Source: Neocallimastix lanati (nom. inval.) (lineage: Eukaryota; Neocallimastigomycota; Neocallimastigomycetes; Neocallimastigales; Neocallimastigaceae). From it: a DNA stretch of 64,000 bases. Position 1 is the stretch's first letter, and each line of letters begins with the position of its first letter. The stretch is from assembly GCA_016946835.1 (NCBI GenBank), contig JACVTC010000011.1, forward strand, positions 775,001-839,000, given 5' to 3'. A program made the position numbers and the translations under genes. A model generated the notes under the pieces. It was not told the origin of the DNA. It made no database searches and saw nothing but the letters and a program-made list of their open reading frames with translations. Shown here piece after piece: positions 36,777 through 47,910 of the stretch.

Positions 36777-37088
36777 AAAAAAAAAAAAAAAAAATCAATT
36801 ATCTATAATTAATACTCAATTCATTTATATTATAATTTTATTTTTATCAACCTGTACTTAATAATTAGTATTTCAACTATTTATTTTACTTTATTTTTTT
36901 AATTTAAATATTTTTCCTTTTGAGTAATAATTAATAAATTTTATGATTATATTGAAGAAAATTAAAAGAGAAAAAAAAAATAATAATAAATAATTATATT
37001 TTATTTTAAAATATCATAATATGAATTTTAAAATAAAAATAAGCTTAATCAATATTTATTGGTAAAATTAAAATTAAAATTAAAATTA

Positions 37089-37119
<31 letters not shown>

Positions 37120-37122
37120 GAA
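36777..37122 (+). repeat. Left terminal inverted repeat
   Basis: Pairs with 39341-39700. Starts in a poly-A run and ends in an AAATT array, poly-A and GAATA. Confidence 0.88.
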
Positions 37123-37979
37123 TAATTTGATTATATATATATTTAGTAAGGATTATTCAATAAAAAATTTAAGAGTAATTATTAATAATTTCATATATTA
37201 TTAAAATATATGAAATATATGAAAAACAGGCTTCAAATGTATTGAAACATATTGTAATAAGCAAGCCACAATAAAAAAGAATAAAAGCATTTAATTTATA
37301 ATAATTAAGAGCTAGTAACTCTTTATCATAAAATATATTAATAAAATTGACATAATTATAAACCATAAATTCTTGACTCTTAACAGGTTAAGACCCTCAT
37401 ATGACTTTTAAAAAGATTCTAAGCATGAGAATTCTTTGACACAATATTATATCAAAGAAAAATAAATTAGAATTTTAAAGTTCGATAAAAGTTGTTCATT
37501 TCGACAATTTAATGAAGACTAATACAATTGATTTAAAATTTGGAATGATCGTAAGTGCTAAATTAAAAAAACGCAAAGAAGAAAATTATTTCAAGTAAAA
37601 TAAAGCTCCAAAAATATAATATTATTAATATAATAAGGAAAAACACTCTTAAATATATAAAAGAGCAAATTATAAATTTTCAAATACTTCTATAGAGATT
37701 CTTAATTGAAAATATAATTTGATTTTTTAACAAATAAAATACTAGATTATTAGTAATGTATTACAATTTATACATAAAGGAATCTATTCTGCGATAAAGT
37801 ATAAAATATATATATATAAATTTATACCCTCCATATAAAATAACTCAATTTAAGTAATGAATATTATTAAATTGTGTAATAATATACATTACTGAACAAT
37901 GATTTAAGCAATCATATATTGAATCAATGATTTTTGCTCAATCACAAAGCATACTATTTAAAGTATAGTTATTTTAATG

Positions 37980-38018
<39 letters not shown>

Positions 38019-38048
38019 AATGCCTATATATATTGACAAAAATAATGG

Positions 38049-38195
38049 AGGAGACTATTTGTCAGAGATCCCATACAAAATAATTTAAAAAATAATATCC
38101 CAAATATTCAAGGGAAATATAATAGAATGATAATTCCTAGTGTAAAATGGGTGCATTTTAATAATAATAATATTGTTAAATCTAACATAAAATAA
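38049..38195 (+). pseudogene. Coding-like relic inside the TIR element
   Basis: 48 codons open on the plus strand: RRLFVRDPIQNNLKNNIPN, then IQGKYNRMIIPSVKWVHF, ending in TAA with no start nearby. It may be a remnant of the element's own protein. Not recognised. Confidence 0.35.
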
Positions 38196-38481
38196 ACTTA
38201 GATAATAACTAATTTAATATAAATGTAATACGAACTTTCATGATAAAAGCTATAATAAAATAATAAATATAATTATGAGTTATATACAAATAGGTAATTT
38301 TTATCCATCCACAAATTACACATATTGATTGCTAAGTATTCAAGAAGTTATACTTATTAAACTTCTATCATTAATATTTTTATGATGAAAAAATTTAAAT
38401 ATATAAAAACCTTTTAGAAATTTGGATTTTAGGAGGGGGGATTAGGTGACATAAAATAAAGAACATAAAATATTAAAGGAA

Positions 38482-38862
38482 GGGAGAGTTGCATTTCCCC
38501 AAATTGCATTTCGCCAGGTTGCATTTCGCCAAGTGGCGTAGTATTAAAATGTTGCATTTCCCCAAGTTGCATTTCCCCAAGTTGCTTTTCGCCAGGTTGC
38601 ATTTCGACAAGTAAAGTATTGATATAAATAAATGAATAAATAAATAAATATTAATTCAAAAAATATTTTTTTTAAAATTGCTTTTATGTGATATTAATAA
38701 TATTTAATTTTATTTATTGATTTATTTATTTATTTAATAATTTTCAATCTGGCGAAATGCAACTTGGCGAATTGCAATTTGGCGAAATGCCACATTTTTT
38801 TAACACGCCACATGCTTTCAAAAAAATTGGCGAAATGCAATTTGGCGAAATGCCCCACACCC
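38482..38862. mobile_element. Foldback element of inverted 15-bp units with 9-bp target duplication
   Basis: Left arm: seven or more direct copies of a 15-bp unit like TTGCATTTCGCCAAG (variants TTCCCC, TTCGAC). Right arm: the reverse complement (CTTGGCGAAATGCAA) repeated about five times. The centre (about 38620-38745) is AT-rich. TTAAAGGAA flanks both ends (38473-38481 and 38863-38871), and the outer ends begin GGGAGAG and GGGTGTG. A 9-bp target duplication with repeat-rich inverted ends fits a Mutator-like foldback element. It carries no ORF and so depends on a transposase elsewhere. Confidence 0.82.
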
Positions 38863-39333
38863 TTAAAGGAAAGTTACTTAACTGATTCTTTGTGATGATT
38901 GTTTAAAATTCATATTTATTTTGGAAATAAATAAAAATAGCCTAATAGAGAAAATTAGAAAATATTATCATTCAAAAAGAAACTAACTGAAATATTTAAA
39001 ATCTAAATAAATTATGAAGCAATTTATATTATTTACTAATAAGTATAAATGGTTAGAATATCATAATTAATTATATATGTAATCAATTTTAATACCTTAA
39101 GATTTTCATCAAGAACATCAAGAATACTAATATATAATTAATAATTTATTTTTAATAGTTATCGCTAAAATTTCAAAGTGAATATATATAAAAGTTAGAA
39201 CTAATCTTCAAAATCCATTATAATTAAAAGTGTTGTAAAACTCAATATATAAGAGATACTCACTCAAACTTAAATTATATAATATTATCCTTCAAGAGAA
39301 AGGTTTCCATCAAATAAATAATATATTAGGTAT

Positions 39334-39340
<7 letters not shown>

Positions 39341-39389
<49 letters not shown>

Positions 39390-39700
39390 TAATTTTAATT
39401 TTAATTTTAATTTTACCAATAAATATTGATTAAGCTTATTTTTATTTTAAAATTCATATTATGATATTTTAAAATAAAATATAATTATTTATTATTATTT
39501 TTTTTTTCTCTTTTAATTTTCTTCAATATAATCATAAAATTTATTAATTATTACTCAAAAGGAAAAATATTTAAATTAAAAAAATAAAGTAAAATAAATA
39601 GTTGAAATACTAATTATTAAGTACAGGTTGATAAAAATAAAATTATAATATAAATGAATTGAGTATTAATTATAGATAATTGATTTTTTTTTTTTTTTTT
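39341..39700 (-). repeat. Right terminal inverted repeat
   Basis: Reverse complement of 36777-37122. The inner poly-T tract (about 39340-39384) is longer than the matching poly-A in the left arm. Confidence 0.88.
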
Positions 39701-39944
39701 ATAATATATTATAAGAGATGTCTTAGATACATCCAATATTAATGGGATAATAATATTAAATACTTAGTATTGGGGAGAAATTATTAGATTACAAATATGT
39801 TTAAGAAATTGTTTTAACAATATTTAAATCAAATTTGATAAAATTAAAAAAAAAAATTCTAATAGGATGATCTTATTACTATTAAATCCATTTGATCATT
39901 TATAAAAAATTGTAACCATATTTAAATTAATTTTAATACAATTC

Positions 39945-39975
<31 letters not shown>

Positions 39976-40158
39976 AAAAAAAAAAAAATTAAAAGATTAT
40001 CTGTTATTTGGAATTTACAATTCTATTGTGTATTAATATAATTATATATACATTTAAATATTTCAAATTTATTAACATTAGCTATTAAATTTTTTAAATG
40101 TTTAAATTTATTAAATATTAAGCTTTTTTAAATATTAACCTTCAAACTTTTTGAATAT

Positions 40159-40185
<27 letters not shown>
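39701..40185. other. Gene-free spacer
   Basis: AT-rich DNA between the TIR element and the decayed gene; nothing recognised. Confidence 0.6.
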
Positions 40186-40189
<4 letters not shown>

Positions 40190-40190
<1 letters not shown>

Positions 40191-41224
40191 GTAGATTGGG
40201 ATTTGGTGGATTAATTTTAGGAGCTGCTTCTTTCGATTTTTATATATATAATAATGAAAGTACTTGTGAAGTTGTTCGGAATCAGAGTAGTAAACTTTTA
40301 GCTGAAAGTACTGAATATATTAATGACTCTAAGAAATTTTTAGAACCAATATTTGATACTAATAAACAAAATGTTAGAATTAATGATTTAATTAAAAATA
40401 TTAATGATAGTACAATCAATGGAAAAGAATATTTTTATATTTAAAAATTATTATCCAAATGGATGTAATTTTTATCTTTATTTTTATTGTATTTTTTTTT
40501 TTAAAAAAAAAAACAATAATAATAATTCATATAATAATAAATTATTTAATTATAAATTTATTATATATTAATTTATAATTATTTCTTTAAATTTTTTTTT
40601 TTTTTTTAAATTTGCTTTTTTAAAGTATGGCAAAAAAGACTATTTTAAATATAGAAAATAGTTTAATCAAACAAAACTTTATTTATTGACGAAGAAAACA
40701 GATATTTAAAATTTTTTGATGCAATTAATGGTGTTAAAATTCAGTTGATGTTATCTATTCTCATATCAATATGTCAAAGTCTGAAACAAATACTGAAAAT
40801 GTTCAAAAATTAGCCAACAAATGATTTATATCAGCATATTAAAAATAGAGTTTAAATTATTTAATATGTAAATATAAACTAATAATCATAATTTATATAT
40901 ATAAAATAATAACTAAATAAAATAGTATTAGTTTTATTGTTATTATTATTATATATATACATTTATATGTTTAACTAGGTAATTTATTAATTAATGACAA
41001 GATTTAAACATTTTTTATATTGAGAAATTCTTGATAATGAATGTAACTACTACTGTTGTACATCTTTTAAATCCAAGTTCAGCTAAATGATGTATTAATG
41101 AAATAAAAATATTAAATTTTTTAACTTTAATTAAACATGCTTCAATTGATATAAGTTCTTAATTATATCAATCGAAGTATGCTTAAATTATAATTAATAA
41201 ATTTAATATTTTTTATTCCTTAAC

Positions 41225-41256
<32 letters not shown>

Positions 41257-42270
41257 TTTTAATTAGTCTTTCAATTAATATTTAGTTATTATAAAATATT
41301 CTTATAGTAATAAATAATAATAAATAATTAATAATAATAATAATAATTTTAATATAAATATATATGTCCAATAAGTTTATATTGTCTAAATTTCTGTTTA
41401 ATATTAAAATAATATAAAAAATGGTGAATTATAAAATATTCTTGCATTATTATTTTTTTATTATTAATTATAATTATATATATACAGCCAGACCTATTAT
41501 TTTAATTAATATAGCCACTTATTAATATATTAAAGTTAAAACTTTATTTAATAATGTTATAAATAATTATTTATTTACTATATCAGGAATTCATTTAAAG
41601 TGGCAAAGCAAATGTATGAAAATATAATGGTTTATGTTAGAAATTAAGTTTAATATTCTTTTAATATAAAATAGTTAATTAATAATAATTTATTATTGTT
41701 ATATTTATTGGAGACAAAAATAATTTTAATAAGACAAGTAAAAAATTAATAATTAATAAGTGATTACTTTATGACAGTTATATATAATTTTATTTCTTTT
41801 ATATAAAATTATATATAAGTTATGAAGAATCGGTTTATATCACTTTTAATGAAGATGGATATGCTGGTCAACCCGATCCAAATATTTATATTTTGTTCGA
41901 ATACATAAAGTAAAAAATAAAAAAAAATTTCATTCAACTTTATATATTATGATTAGTTTAAATTAAAATAATATAATATTTTACATATATATTATAAATC
42001 TTAATGTATAACAAAAAAATTAAAAAGTTTTAATATAAAATAAAATATTATTATAATATATATATAAATATATAGTATTTTGTAAAAGAAAGGCGGTAAT
42101 TATGTATTATTATGTTAATGAAATACTATTTATAATGGATATTATCTATTCTTCTACAAGCATTCAGTCACAGGAAAAGCCTATGAATTTTATTATGATG
42201 ATGTCAATAATCAATCTACCAAATTAGAATGTATTAGTACTGATATTTTAATCATTGATCTCAAATAATA
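40190..42270 (+). pseudogene. Decayed multi-part gene, family unknown
   Basis: Coding-like plus-strand pieces lie in order: 40190-40443 (RLGFGGLILGAASFDFYIY, LLAESTEYINDSKKFLEPIF), 40627-40830 (MAKKTILNIENSLIKQ, then after a TGA and a frame change RYLKFFDAINGVK and HINMSKSETNTENVQKLA), 41818-41910 (YEESVYITFNEDGYAGQPD, PNIYILFEYIK) and 42095-42270 (YNGYYLFFYKHSVTGKAYEF, YYDDVNNQSTKLECIST). Some gaps could be introns, but stops and frame changes inside pieces argue for decay. The hydrophobic GFGGLILGAAS segment could be a membrane anchor. I do not recognise the family, and the pieces may come from more than one gene. Confidence 0.5.
41102..41217. repeat. Imperfect hairpin / MITE-like inverted repeat
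   Basis: Two arms of about 52 bases (41102-41153 and 41163-41217) separated by about nine bases. The best-paired part is CTTCAATTGATATAA against TTATATCAATCGAAG. The outer parts pair AATAAAAATATTAAATTT with its complement. It lies within the decayed gene region and may have inserted there. Confidence 0.65.
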
Positions 42271-42280
42271 AAAAAATTGA

Positions 42281-43360
42281 AAAAATATTTTATTCAAATA
42301 AAAAAAATTATATACATTATTATATATAGACTTTTAGACTTTTTTTTCTAAAAAAAAAAAAAAAAAGTTATAAAAAGAACAAAATATATATACATATTTG
42401 TAATAAATTAAAAAAAAAATTGTTTAAAAATATTATAAATAATAATCATAATGGTTAATTTTTCCAAAATTTAATATCTTATATGTACAATAATTTTATA
42501 TTTTTAATTGTTAAAAAATATATGAATATATATTAATTATGATTTATTTAAGCCTTAAATAAATGTATAATTCTTAAAATGATAAATATATAATATTTTT
42601 TTATAAAAATAATACAGAATCAATATAATATGAAAAAAATTAATGTTTGATAAAACATTAATAAATTTTAAAACTTATTATTATCATTAATGATGGAAAG
42701 GAATACTCTTACTTTTTATTTATCTATTTTTACATATTTATAAATCTCTTCACTATCTTCACTATTAAACCAATTTTATGAATCTATTTGTTTACATCTA
42801 CCTTAAATTGTTTATTTTTTCATTAAGAGATAGCAAATAATTTTTTTTGAAATTTCTTACTGGTATTCTCTTCTTTTTATAATAGTAAAATATTTCATCT
42901 TCTATTATATTAAATATTCTTTGATTATAATGATAACAGCGTTTCCTAAATTCTTTTTTTTTTCTGTAATAATTGAATATTCTTAATATGATTATAATAT
43001 TTTTTTTAATAATGAATTATAATTTTCTTCATTAAAAAATATTTATAAAAGGTTGAATTTGAACTTCAAAAAAAAAAAAAAAAAAAAAAAATTATATTGT
43101 CATTCATTAATTAAATTTTATTCTAATTTATTATACTTACAAAATAAATTTAATTATAATTTAAATATTAATTTTAGTATTAATTTTAATTACATTTTAC
43201 ATAATAATATACTATTGAATTTTTTTTATTATTAATAATAATAATAATAAATTCTTATAATTTATATTTTATTTACTTTTAGGTCATCTTAAAAAAAAAG
43301 TATATATATATATATTTAAAAAAAAAAAAAAAAGTATAGTAATTTTAAAATTTTATAAAT
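42281..43360. other. Gene-free spacer
   Basis: AT-rich with poly-A/T. A 60-codon ORF at 43053 starts from a poly-A Lys run and is not credible. Confidence 0.55.
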
Positions 43361-45752
43361 ATGACTCGTTTAAAAAAGTGTTTCGAAATAGATAATAGTG
43401 GATCTACTTATGATAATTCCTTTTATTATTCCAATGTTTGTTTAATTTTAGAACAAAAGTTTACAGAAGAAGATAAAATTATTATTTGGGATTATAATTC
43501 AAAATATATCTCATTAAAAGAATATATGTGAGATGGTGGTACTTATCCTCAATGCTTATTTGATGCTATTTTCTCTAAACATAAGGAAGCTCATTATAGG
43601 GAATTCATATTAATTTCTGATGGTTATGTGTCTAACAGGGATGTCGAGAGACTTGATAGGAGAATTAGTGAAAACATGGATAGGTTCTCTTGTGATTATA
43701 CCGAAGTTTATTATTAGGATATGGTACAAATATGAGTGTAGCTTGTCAATTTATACGTTTCAATGCTAGTAAGACTATTGTAAAAAACTCTTCCTCCTCT
43801 GAAGATCGAATTATCTCTATTTCAAATGAAGATTTAAATACCATTAAAGAAATCGATAATATCAACACTAAAGAAGAATTTAATGGTAAGCATGAAGCAT
43901 TGGAAAGAACATTTGAAGCTAAATTAATTGGTACTTCTAGTGATCAAAAACTTAGAATTTCAGTATTAAAGATGAATAAAAAAATTAATGCCAACAATGC
44001 TAAAAAGGGTAAAAATGAAAGAATTGATCAATTAGTACTTCAAGATCGAAACTATGATGAAGCTAAAGAAGAAGCTATTAAATGTTTTAATACTATTTTG
44101 GGAGGGGTTAGTGAATATCAATCCAAAATTAATCTTTTAATTAGAATATGCGATGGTGGTTTGAAACAAGTTTTTGATATTGATAAATTACAGACTTTCT
44201 GAACTTACACTGCTAATGATGCTGAGGTAAATGAGGTTGATGATATTAAAGATTTAGATATTGAATCTTCGGTTAAGAGTTCGAAATGGGAATGCCCAAT
44301 TTCTATTGATAATGAAATAGATCCGATGATTCTTGTTACTATTAATCAATTTGAAATTACTCCAGTTTTTGTTAGTTTTGATAAGAATACAACAGAAAGA
44401 ATTGTCAATTGCCCTTTAAATGTTTTATATATTCTAGAATTCATGGAAAAGTTAAAGTCATTCATTGATCATTCCATTTCTTTGAAGAATTATAGAAGTT
44501 CCTTAGAGACTTCTAATCCAATCCAAAAGTCACCATTCACTAGTAAGAATATTATTGGTTCTATTCCATCAGGTGAAAATAAAGAACATATTAATGCTGC
44601 TTATTGGACTTTAATGAAGATTATCACTGGTGGTAAAAATTTAAGAGATGTTAATTTATGGTCCTTTATAAGATGTTTAAGGGTAGTATAGTTCCATATT
44701 TAAAAGATATTGAACCATTTCTGAAGGCATAAGTCATTTATCGTTTCATGAATTACACAACATCCATTTCATCAAGCGGTTTATCTAATCTTCCTCAAAC
44801 TAATGTTTTCTATCCAACAGCAACATGGATTTGCTTAACTTCTCCTATTCTTATTCCAAGAATTCCAATGAAGCTGAACCTATTCTATATTCGTAGTGGT
44901 CACTTCCGACAATTATTAGAAATTGTGGATATGTTCCATCTTGAATTACCATCCAAATTTTATAGTTTCGCTACTCGAGTTGAAATATTTACTCGTCTTT
45001 TAACTTTTTTTAAGAGAAATCCTCGTTTATTGGATATGTATTTGGAAAGTATTAAAAATGCCATGGTTTTTATTAATGTTGATTCAGAATCATCATTAAA
45101 AGCTGGAGGTCTTTGTGGAGATTTATTCATTCCAGGATGGAGAAATTAATAAGAAAGAACAATTAAAATGTTTACAATCCTTCTCTCAATTTAGTTATCA
45201 ATATCTCGAGAAGGAAAAACTACAATAAAAGTAATTATTTGGTTATTAAATTATGTTAATGTTCAAAAGAATTTAACTGATATGGACGTAGGACTTTTAA
45301 TTAATGGAAAAGATAGTGATTCAAATATGAATATTACTCCAAATGTAAATGAATTTTGAAAATAATAGAATGATGATATTGATAAATTCAATGTTAAGAT
45401 TAGTGAAAATACATGTCGACCTTTCTATTATGTAAGACCTGGAATAACATGATTAGATAAATTAGGAAAAATTGTTGATACTTCTAAACCAATTTTATCA
45501 TTAGATAAATATTATGGTGAATTTGTTAATTCATATCATCAATATCCAACCAAAAATGAATATATATTATTCTTATATAGAAAAATATGTAAAGGTAGTG
45601 GAATATCCCAAATCCTACCAAGAAGCATTAAACAATTTGCTGATCAACTATTTGAACGATACCAAAATGTTAGAGAAAAATATTTACCAATTGAATTTTC
45701 TAAAATATTCGAAAGAAACGTATCAATTGTTGAAAAAACTCAAAATAAATAT
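43361..45752 (+). pseudogene. Decayed VWA-domain protein gene
   Basis: About 2.4 kb of coding-like plus-strand sequence broken by stops and frameshifts. It starts MTRLKKCFEIDNSGST; DNSGS fits the DxSxS metal-ion-dependent adhesion site of a von Willebrand A domain, followed by FTEEDKIIIWDYNSKY and HYREFILISDGYVSNRDVE as expected of VWA strands. There is a TGA at about 43528 with apparent loss of codons, a frameshift near 43715, a TGA near 44200, a frameshift near 44672, a TAA near 44730 and several stops after 45149. Open pieces are 43732-44202, 44326-44691 and 44748-45149. The post-VWA region (about 600 codons) belongs to no family I recognise. All three stop types occur, so stop reassignment is not the explanation. 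Confidence 0.78.
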
Positions 45753-45851
45753 TAAAAGTATAAATTATAATAATAAAAACATAAAATATAAAAATATATA
45801 TACTATGTATTTATTATTTATTATGTATTATTTATTATTTTATTAATATAC

Positions 45852-46072
45852 TTTTTGATATTTATTATTATTTATTATTTATTATTTATTTATTATTATT
45901 TATTATTTATTATTTATTATTATTTATTATTTATTATTTATTATTTATTATTTATTATTTATTATTTATTATTTATTATTTATTATTTATTATTTATTAT
46001 TTATTATTTATTATTTATTATTTATTATTTATTATTTATTATTTATTATTTATTATTTATTATTTATTTAAT
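45852..46072. repeat. Heptanucleotide array (TTATTTA)n
   Basis: About 30 copies of the same heptamer seen at 5.7 and 33.9 kb. It directly follows the VWA pseudogene. The 76-codon Tyr/Ile ORF over it is an artefact. Confidence 0.93.
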
Positions 46073-46803
46073 TATTCTCTTTTAAAAAAATTTTTAATTA
46101 TAGATTATTCAATTGTTCCATAAAGTTTTTTCTTTCAAAAAAAAAATTTTTTTTTTTTTTTCATTTTTTTGTTTATGAATAATTTTTAAAAAAAATTATT
46201 AATTAATAATTAATTAAATAGTACAATGTTACACAAATCACATTTGTCTCAAAATATATATATATTAAAAAAATTTTAAAAAAAATTTTAAAAAAAAAAC
46301 ATTTTTAATTTTACATATTTAAATTTTATTTTATTATTTACACATTAATAATAAACAAATTATTGTATTAAAATTCAAATTCAAAAAAAAAAAAAAAAAT
46401 TATTGCATGTATTAATAATTTATATAATTATTTTTTTTATCCTAATCCTATATTTATATTCTTCCTATTAATAAGGCAAAAAAAAAATAAAAAATAAAAA
46501 TAAAAAAGTTTTAAATACTATTCTCTAATCATATCTTATTTTTATTATTATTATCTTATTATTTTTTATTTATTTATTTTTATTATTTTTTTTTTTTGTT
46601 TATATATTATAAATATGATAATAAGAATAAAAATAAAAAAAATAAAAATTAAAAATTAAATTAAAAAATTTAAAAAATTAAAAAATAAAATTTCAATAAT
46701 AATAATAATAATACTACTGATAATAAATAATAATTTAAAAAAAAAAAAGAAAAAGAAAATAATAATGAAATGATATTAATAAAATAAAAAAAAAAGTAAT
46801 ATA
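46073..46803. other. Gene-free spacer
   Basis: AT-rich, poly-A/T blocks; nothing recognised. The missing 3' half of the neighbouring dehydrogenase is not here. Confidence 0.6.
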
Positions 46804-47562
46804 TTAATTATACATAATATTACTTCTAGCTTCATAATTTGTTGGATCCGTAATGGCTATCCTTGCAGAATGAATGACACTCTTTAAAAGTCCTTCAATT
46901 AAATAATCGGTAGTGTTATCGTCATTACCAGAGAAATATTGCTCCATAAGATGGGACATAATATCAAAAATACCACTGACCATTTGATATTTTGATACCG
47001 TGAATGTAAATTCCGGATTTAATATTGAAAATTTTGGGAAGCATTCTACTGGGAATTTACGTACTTCTTTTATCATTTGTTTAAAGTCACGAATTACACT
47101 TCCTCCATTCATTTCACTACCGGTACCTACCATAGTTAAAATGGAAGCTACAGGAATAACTTTATTGGTGATAGGTTCTCTTCTAATCCAGTAACGATTA
47201 AAAATTTCCTCACCATCATCAGCATAAGCTGTAGCTGATACACCTTTAGCACAATCAATAACACTACCACCTCCAACAGCTAAAATTAAATCAACTTCAT
47301 TATTTCTTGCTAACTTTGAACCTTTCAACATTTTATCGAGAGTAGGGTTAGCAGTAACATTTGGGAATTCTATAATTTATTTATTACTTTTTTGAAGAAT
47401 AGAAACAACCTTATCATAAATACCATTCTTTTTAATTAAACCTCCACCATAAGTTAATAATATTTTATTTCCAAAAATTTTTAATTCATTTTCTAGTTGA
47501 TTTAACGAATCTCTACCAAAAATAATTTTGGTTAGATTATAATAAGTAAAATAAATTATCAT
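46804..47562 (-). pseudogene. Iron-containing alcohol dehydrogenase, truncated pseudogene
   Basis: The minus strand starts MIIYFTYYNLTKIIFGRDS and continues in one frame through the NAD(P)-binding GGGS motif (LILAVGGGSVIDCAKG) and TILTMVGTGSEMNGGSVI-like family positions to YEARSNIMYN. Two lesions are visible. A TAA at 47377-47379 interrupts the frame after KSNK, with the frame resuming IIEFPNVTANPTLD. The protein then stops at 46804 after about 250 residues, where the family has about 390, so most of the C-terminal iron-binding helical domain is absent. The parent was a group III Fe-ADH of the butanol-dehydrogenase type, which reduces aldehydes in fermentation. These genes in anaerobic fungi are often of bacterial origin (general knowledge, not tested here). 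Confidence 0.85.
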
Positions 47563-47873
47563 TTTTTTGTTTTTTGTTTTTTTTTTATTTGCTTTTAATT
47601 GAAAGAAAAAAATAATAATAAATTAATAAAATGCTAAGTAATTCAAAAATTTATATAAAAAAATAAAAATAAAAATAAAAATTAGAAAAATTACTTATTA
47701 TTAATAATATTAAATTAAATTTTTATTTCAAGATGTATATATATATAAAAAAAAATAAAGATTTTAAAATTAAATTATGGATAATTTATAAATAAAGAAA
47801 AAAAAAAAAATAATTAAAAAAAAAAAAAAAGAAAAAAAAAATTTTTTTATCTTTTACTATAAAAGTATAAATT

Positions 47874-47910
<37 letters not shown>

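Larger units (their letters stand above)
36777..39700. mobile_element. Element with long, near-identical terminal inverted repeats (about 2.9 kb)
   Basis: The left arm (36777-37122) is repeated in reverse complement by the right arm (39341-39700). Outside the poly-A/T length differences I see no mismatch over roughly 300 bp; landmarks are TCAATTATCTATAATTAAT, CAACCTGTACTTAATAATTA, AAGCTTAATCAATATTTATT and a run of AAATT units. The 2.2-kb interior has no intact gene, only short coding-like relics (37169-37366 minus, 37500-37605 plus, 38049-38195 plus), and contains the foldback element at 38482-38862. This fits a non-autonomous DNA transposon or a decayed one; the superfamily is not identified. 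A clear target duplication was not found because the outer ends are poly-A/T. Confidence 0.75.

Noticed and set aside
43361-45752. Stop-codon reassignment as an explanation for the broken VWA frame
   Set aside because: TGA, TAG and TAA all occur inside it, there are also frameshifts, and neighbouring intact genes end normally at TAA or TAG.
45855-46085. 76-codon Tyr/Ile/Leu ORF
   Set aside because: Produced by the heptamer array TTATTTA.
47377-47399. An 18-base intron (GTAATAAATAAATTATAG) removing the stop in the Fe-ADH frame
   Set aside because: It is far shorter than any intron in the window (about 80 bases or more), and the bases after the stop continue the conserved protein in the same frame, so a point mutation is simpler.
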